Of a DNA stretch of 56,509 nt, positions 52,051 to 56,509 are shown piece after piece. The stretch is from Methanomicrobia archaeon. Lineage in GTDB: Archaea > Methanobacteriota_B > Thermococci > Methanofastidiosales > NM3. The notes beneath the pieces were generated by a model. It was not told where the DNA came from and ran no database searches. It saw only the letters and a program-made list of their open reading frames with translations. Position numbers and translations under genes: made by a program. The DNA lies in NCBI GenBank assembly GCA_030603445.1, contig JAUVXU010000012.1, positions 1-56,509 of the forward strand, written 5' to 3'. Every line of letters begins with the position of its first letter. Positions within the stretch are counted from its first letter, which is position 1.

Positions 52051-54411
52051 TTACTTTTCTTTCTTAAGGTCCTTAAGGTCTGACTCATATTTTTTCTTAA
52101 GGTCCTTGTACGTGTCCTCCGATATATTTCCGTCTATTAGCTGCCCTTCTAACTTTCCTATCTTGTTCTTTAGCTCTTTTTCTTTTCGAGAAAGCTTCGG
52201 CTTCTTTTCTATTGGCTCTTTTGGCTCTTCAATAGGTTTCTTATCTTCTTTAATAGTTGGAGGGCTCTTTTTCACCTCTTCTGATGGCCTCTTGCTCCCG
52301 CCACCACCGCGCTTCATCACAAACAGTAGTAGAACGACAATAACAAGCGCCCCTATACCAATATAAAGAATCATATTTGAACTTCCAGATGAGCTTGTGC
52401 CCATATCAAGGGTGGCAGCATATATATCAAAATCACTTCCTCTACCATCACTCCAAACTACTATTCCATCCCCAATGCCTTGGCGATACTGGTCACCTGA
52501 TGAATTGCATATCGCAAACGTATCTTCTGTTCCGATATTATACCCATATATGTCCCAATCTCCGCTACGATTATCTGACCAAGTAACTATGTCACCATAT
52601 ATGCGGGGAAAGAATGCAATGCTAGGCGATATGCAAATTGGGAATTCCCTCTCCTCTTCTATATCATATGCATATATATTACGACCATCGTTCCTTTTAT
52701 CCTCCCAAACTACTATGTCGCCGTATATGTCGGGATCGTTTTGATCGTTTGGATTGGTGCATATGGGAAACTCCTTTTCAGTAGTAAGGTTATATCCATA
52801 GACATCCCAATTATCATTCCTGTAATCGCGCCATACCACGACATCCCCCCATATTTGTGGGTCAGTCTGGGAGTTTGGAGCATTACATATGACAAATTCC
52901 TTTCCTGTTCCAAGATCCTTTGCGTATATGTCCCAATCTCCTCCGCTGCGTCTGTCGTGCCAGACAACTATGTCCCCGTATATGTCAGGATTTGATTGGG
53001 CACCATCATGTGCGCATATTAAGAACTCCTTTTTTTCTTTGAGATTATATCCGTATATGTCCCAATCTCCGCTGCGCTTGTCGTACCAGACAACTATGTC
53101 CCCGTATATCTCGGGAGGATACCCCAGCTCACCCACTACCACGCATATGGGAAACTCCTCTCCTATTCCAATGTCCTTTCCGTATATGTCCCACTCGCCA
53201 TTCCTGTAATCGGCCCATACAACATAATCGCCATATACAGTTGGACGATACTGATTTCCCTTTACACTGCTTACCAAAAATTCCTCAAGAACTATGCTTC
53301 CCACAGCCAGTGTAGGTGCCGGGGTCGTTGTTGGAGGAGGGGTTGTTGTTGGTGCTGCAGTCGTCGTAGGAGCAGTTGTTGTTGGAGGAGGGGTCGTTGT
53401 TGGTGCTGGAGTAGTTGGTGCCGGGGTCGTTGTTGGAGGTGGCGTTGTTGTTGCCATCTTCTCACTTATTTTGTAGAAGTGCCCATCAATAAATACCCGG
53501 GTTAAGGATACGGCAATGCAGTCGGTATCATACCAGTTTGTCCCAATCCCAATATTTTGTAGTGAATCGATAAAATAAACATACCAGGTGCCTTTAGTAT
53601 TATCATAATACAGTATTCTTCCATCTTGGATTGTGTAGTTGCCCACAGAATCACAGAGTTTAACTGGGTCCTTATCAAATACATTTACATAATAAAGCTC
53701 TGAGTTCCCCTTGTCCGTAAGTTTGTATACAACGTCCGTACCATTGAATTTCGGGTCTCCCTCATCCCCTTCTAAATTAGATATTATCTGTCCCGAGCCG
53801 CCTGTTAGGTCATCGGTGTACAGGTCCCAGTCCCTGTTGAACTGACAATAAACCACTTTCTGATTGTATATCTTTGGGTCTTCGTGATTGGCGTTGTTTG
53901 ATGTGACTATGCCCCCCTGTCCTTTCACAACGTCATAATAGTGCACCTGCTTGTATGATCCTGTCTTTTTGACGTATACGATATACTTGTTATGGTGCCC
54001 TTCTACTATATTTAAGACAAGAGTATCCTTCCTTGTTTTGGATCTGATGTCCCAATATAAACCCCAAAAGCCTTCACTTGTTGGTGGTACGAAAACTGCA
54101 CCATTATCAATTAGTTCTATAGTCTCTTCTACGAAAAATGTTTCCTCGACCCTCTCCGAGTAACTGCTCAAATTCATCCTCATAAGTCGATATTCGCCCG
54201 AGTTTGTCACCTTTCCTTTAATGATTTCATCAAGATAATAAAAAAGGCTATTGTCAAGTATCTGTGGAACTTTGTAACATGATATATCTACCTCCTCATC
54301 GAAGGATATCTCATATTGCTTGGTAGTAGGCGATACAGAGCCCATATTAAATGAACATAAAGAAAATAACAAAATACTTACAACTATAACAAACCTAACT
54401 TTTTTCAGCAT
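52051..54411 (-). CDS. Surface beta-propeller protein with C-terminal TM and SHOCT-like end
   Basis: 786 residues. N-terminal signal peptide (MLKKVRFVIVVSILLFSLCSF). Residues ~30-330 form a first TolB-like domain. A long Thr/Pro linker (TTTPPPTTTPAPT repeats, about 320-370) leads to a second propeller made of about seven repeats of the kind IYGDIVVWxDxRSGDWDIYGYN. A membrane helix (MILYIGIGALVIVVLLLFV) near 685-705 is followed by a charged cytoplasmic tail ending in KIGKLEGQLIDGNISEDTY, a SHOCT-like segment. Probably anchored in the membrane with both propellers outside. The start at 54411 is favoured by GGAGGCAGG upstream. Ligand unknown. Confidence 0.8.
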   Translation of the reverse strand: MLKKVRFVIVVSILLFSLCSFNMGSVSPTTKQYEISFDEEVDISCYKVPQILDNSLFYYLDEIIKGKVTNSGEYRLMRMNLSSYSERVEETFFVEETIELIDNGAVFVPPTSEGFWGLYWDIRSKTRKDTLVLNIVEGHHNKYIVYVKKTGSYKQVHYYDVVKGQGGIVTSNNANHEDPKIYNQKVVYCQFNRDWDLYTDDLTGGSGQIISNLEGDEGDPKFNGTDVVYKLTDKGNSELYYVNVFDKDPVKLCDSVGNYTIQDGRILYYDNTKGTWYVYFIDSLQNIGIGTNWYDTDCIAVSLTRVFIDGHFYKISEKMATTTPPPTTTPAPTTPAPTTTPPPTTTAPTTTAAPTTTPPPTTTPAPTLAVGSIVLEEFLVSSVKGNQYRPTVYGDYVVWADYRNGEWDIYGKDIGIGEEFPICVVVGELGYPPEIYGDIVVWYDKRSGDWDIYGYNLKEKKEFLICAHDGAQSNPDIYGDIVVWHDRRSGGDWDIYAKDLGTGKEFVICNAPNSQTDPQIWGDVVVWRDYRNDNWDVYGYNLTTEKEFPICTNPNDQNDPDIYGDIVVWEDKRNDGRNIYAYDIEEEREFPICISPSIAFFPRIYGDIVTWSDNRSGDWDIYGYNIGTEDTFAICNSSGDQYRQGIGDGIVVWSDGRGSDFDIYAATLDMGTSSSGSSNMILYIGIGALVIVVLLLFVMKRGGGGSKRPSEEVKKSPPTIKEDKKPIEEPKEPIEKKPKLSRKEKELKNKIGKLEGQLIDGNISEDTYKDLKKKYESDLKDLKKEK

Positions 54412-54588
54412 TTTTTTCCTGCCTCCTCTAAGATATAGATTATAATAAATTATAAACATAACTATTTTACTGCTAAAATATGGCCAAATTTCGTGCATAG
54501 AATCCTTTTCCAAAAGAAAGGAGAATAATTGTGTGAAGCTAAAACTGATTTTGATATTTTTATAAATAATTTAGAAATCTCTTTTTTA

Positions 54589-55518
54589 TTATTTCATGCA
54601 CTTTTCTATTCGAATTATAAATTTACTTAAAATTGGATTATCCTTTGGTGTTAATTGCACTATCAAAACTCCAAAAAACACATAAATAATTCCCAAAAGT
54701 TTCCATCCAGTTAAAACTTCATCTAGAAATATTATTGCCAGTATAGTAATCTGAATCAACATGGTGTTTTGCAAAATACACTGCTCATATGCGCATAATT
54801 TTTGTAATGCATAGTTCCACAAAAAAAATGCAAGGGCAGTATTTACTACTCCAAGCCATATAATTATCATCCATCCCTGAAAAGTTGTATTTACCATATT
54901 GCCGGTAGAAATCGTTGCGCCCATGAGAAACAAAGAAGCGATAAACATAGGCACCGCCGTAAATACATAAATATTTTCACGAATTTTCTTCAATTTGGAA
55001 CGAGAATATACCATATATGTGGCCCATCCAACACCAGATATAAGGGTAATTACTATGCCGCGAAAATCATCAAACACTAAATCTGAATGAGAAAAAAAGA
55101 ATAAAACACCAATAACGGTCACGACTGTACCTAATACTTGCAGCATAGATGGTCGTTCATTAATGAAAAGAACACTTAAAAAAAGAACAAATAGCGGTAT
55201 AAAATTTAGAATAAATGTCACAGTGATTGCAGGAAGATAAAATAACCCAAATACTTGCAACCCTTGTGCTAACACGTATCCCATAATAGCCAATAAAATG
55301 AACATGACAAGTTTTTCGATAGTAAAGGGTCTCAACGATGGGCGCTTGTATAATAATACATATCCAATAAGAATGCATGATGCAATAAAGTATCGATACG
55401 AAACCAATGCCAAGGGATTGATCTCGCTAAAACCGACTTTCACTAAAATAAATGAAGATGACCATAAAAAAGTGACAAGCAATGATATTAGAACTGCCTG
55501 TCCCCTTGTTGGACTCAT
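54589..55518 (-). CDS. EamA/DMT-family transporter
   Basis: 309 residues with ten membrane helices arranged as two EamA repeats: TFLWSSSFILVKVGFSEINPLALVSYR near 16-42 starts the first, and GVGWATYMVYSRSKLKK near 160-177 the second. Drug/metabolite transporters export amino acids or small metabolites. Substrate unknown. It stands alone, 177 bp upstream of the surface protein gene on the same strand. Confidence 0.88.
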   Translation of the reverse strand: MSPTRGQAVLISLLVTFLWSSSFILVKVGFSEINPLALVSYRYFIASCILIGYVLLYKRPSLRPFTIEKLVMFILLAIMGYVLAQGLQVFGLFYLPAITVTFILNFIPLFVLFLSVLFINERPSMLQVLGTVVTVIGVLFFFSHSDLVFDDFRGIVITLISGVGWATYMVYSRSKLKKIRENIYVFTAVPMFIASLFLMGATISTGNMVNTTFQGWMIIIWLGVVNTALAFFLWNYALQKLCAYEQCILQNTMLIQITILAIIFLDEVLTGWKLLGIIYVFFGVLIVQLTPKDNPILSKFIIRIEKCMK

Positions 55519-55617
55519 ACACCCGCATAATAGTTAATTTGTTTATAAAGATTACTATTAAAATTTAAAAAAATAATACATCTATTATTTTAGGGACGTG
55601 TTATCCATCAACGAAAG

Positions 55618-55935
55618 TTAGAACGTGACTATCTTATCCGATTCTTTCACAATATCATACAGATCTTTCATCGTAGACAGTGGACAAGAATCTGATGATT
55701 CCATTTTCCTAGACTTCATACAGCTTCCGCATGCAAATATCTCGCCGCCTTTTTCTATATAAACACAAATCTGTTCCTTGACGTTGAATTTAGGATGTTC
55801 AACTTCAGATTCCACACCCTGCCCCAGTAAAAATGTTTTGACAGAATCCCCCTGTTCCAACGCATATACACTAAACCTATATGCATTCCATGCAGTTTCT
55901 GGGTCTGTCTGACTGATTATGATACCTAATTTCAT
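55618..55935 (-). CDS. DsrE-like sulfur-relay family protein
   Basis: 105 residues from ATG 55935. MKLGIIISQTDPETAWNAYRF, ALEQGDSVKTFLLGQGVE, then IFACGSCMKSRKMESSDSCP near 67-86 and LYDIVKESDKIVTF at the end fit the DsrE/DsrF fold with conserved cysteines in the place used for persulfide transfer. It may carry sulfur in a relay; partners are not adjacent. Confidence 0.8.
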   Translation of the reverse strand: MKLGIIISQTDPETAWNAYRFSVYALEQGDSVKTFLLGQGVESEVEHPKFNVKEQICVYIEKGGEIFACGSCMKSRKMESSDSCPLSTMKDLYDIVKESDKIVTF

Positions 55936-56388
55936 TTTAATCAATTAATAATCCCAATGTCTCATTTATATAACTATTTTATATAATGCAAATATAGCAG
56001 ATTATTGTAAAGGACACAATAAGAAATATTATTTCCACCAGATACGTGGCGAATTACTTATCAAAGATAAAACACATCGTAGACCATCTTATGGTCCTTT
56101 TGCAGTACGAAGCTTCCTTCCTTCTTATTTACTCCCAGGTAATTGCCGTATCCAACACATAGTATTATTCTCTTTTTTGCTTGAGGCATGCAACTACTAT
56201 GTAGTTTGGAGCAAATTAGGATATATGGAGAAAAGAAGGATAATTCATGCTTATTTTTCAAAAAGAAGTTACATGAATGCCCTTTTTGGTATTCATTAAA
56301 AAAGAACACTGTTCCTTACCTTAAGTTCGTTTCCTTTTTAAAGGAAAGAGGACAACTAAGTTCATATCACTTCAAAGGTGTATGAATT
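55936..56388. other. Intergenic region
   Basis: 450 bp between the DsrE-like gene and the DUF1102 gene. A minus-strand frame within 56061-56186 (MPQAKKRIILCVGYGNYLG and so on) looks somewhat protein-like but has no start signal. CTTTTTAAAGG near 56333-56343 may be the TATA box of the next gene. Confidence 0.3.
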
Positions 56389-56509
56389 ATGATGAAAAAA
56401 CTATTGCCTCTCTTCGGAATCCTTGTGGCTGCCATTTTGGTCATGTCCACCGGGGCCTTCACATCCGTTACGGCGGACCGTAACGCAACAATTAACGTCG
56501 TCGGGGACG
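56389..56509 (+). CDS. DUF1102-like secreted protein, 5' end only
   Basis: The window ends 40 codons into this frame. Start MMKKLLPLFGILVAAILVMS is a signal peptide, followed by TGAFTSVTADRNATINVVGD, the entry segment of DUF1102 archaeal secreted proteins (often found with type I signal peptidases and surface structures). AAAGGTG lies just before the ATG; the second ATG at 56392 is equally possible. The function of the family is unknown. Confidence 0.65.
   Translation, partial: MMKKLLPLFGILVAAILVMSTGAFTSVTADRNATINVVGD

Noticed and set aside
53290-53460. Low-complexity repeats within the surface protein gene
   Set aside because: They encode the Thr/Pro linker and are explained by protein sequence, not by a DNA element.

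Overview
The window is archaeal, most likely from a methanogen or a close relative. It encodes an archaeal 7S/SRP RNA, an ORC1/Cdc6 initiator, a split aspartate carbamoyltransferase (pyrB/pyrI), a SAMP/MoaD-like protein and archaeal TATA promoters with leaderless-looking starts. The strongest clue is MtxX next to methanogenesis marker protein 11. Threonine dehydrogenase/KBL, a DUF1102 secreted protein and Thr/Pro-linked PQQ lipoproteins would fit a euryarchaeote near Methanofastidiosa/Thermococci, but that placement is a weak inference. Core genes are moderately GC-balanced; several accessory blocks are visibly much more AT-rich, and one is more GC-rich.

Layout. 1-5.5 kb is an AT-rich defence block: an Apea-HEPN protein and a SIR2-STAND-type protein in one operon, bordered on the left by strong hairpins and on the right by a truncated YbaK-type deacylase gene. 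5.5-10.2 kb is core: MJ1316/DUF504, DUF711, TraB-like, MoaD-like, and a pentapeptide-repeat potassium channel. 10.4-14.0 kb is an island integrated in tRNA-Gly(GCC), bounded by 43-bp direct repeats and carrying an integrase stub, a Cys-rich secreted protein and a PQQ-propeller lipoprotein. 14.2-26.3 kb is mostly core: a second PQQ lipoprotein, DUF134/DUF5320, an AcoX-like kinase with threonine dehydrogenase and KBL, a HAD phosphatase, Cdc6, an ABC-2 exporter, a CDF transporter, a polyprenol kinase-like protein and a thioredoxin-like protein.

26.3-38 kb is mosaic accessory DNA: a Fic protein behind direct repeats, DUF1638, an unknown membrane protein, a GNAT acetyltransferase flanked by 15-bp inverted repeats, an MFS transporter, a radical-SAM remnant, and then a candidate defence cluster at 32.4-37.6 kb. 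That cluster holds a zinc-ribbon protein, a MORC/GHKL-type ATPase with two Ig-like (BIG_2) domains, a winged-helix-like protein and a convergent DNA methyltransferase. A repeat next to it is homologous to the repeat beside the first defence block.

38-46.7 kb is core: pyrC facing pyrB-pyrI-MEMO, the SRP RNA, a BASS-type transporter, mtxX-mmp11-radical SAM and thiL. 46.9-50 kb has a lipoprotein and two toxin-antitoxin-like loci, one of them convergent and near a 3 x 20-bp tandem repeat. 50.6-56.5 kb has a DEAD-box helicase, a large surface beta-propeller protein, an EamA transporter, a DsrE-like protein and the start of a DUF1102 protein cut by the window edge.

The most promising undescribed system is the 32.4-37.6 kb MORC-BIG_2/zinc-ribbon/wHTH/methyltransferase cluster. 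Next come the SIR2 protein, which lacks the canonical catalytic His, with its HEPN partner, and the integron-like GNAT cassette. All family assignments come from reading motifs by eye; no database search was possible.
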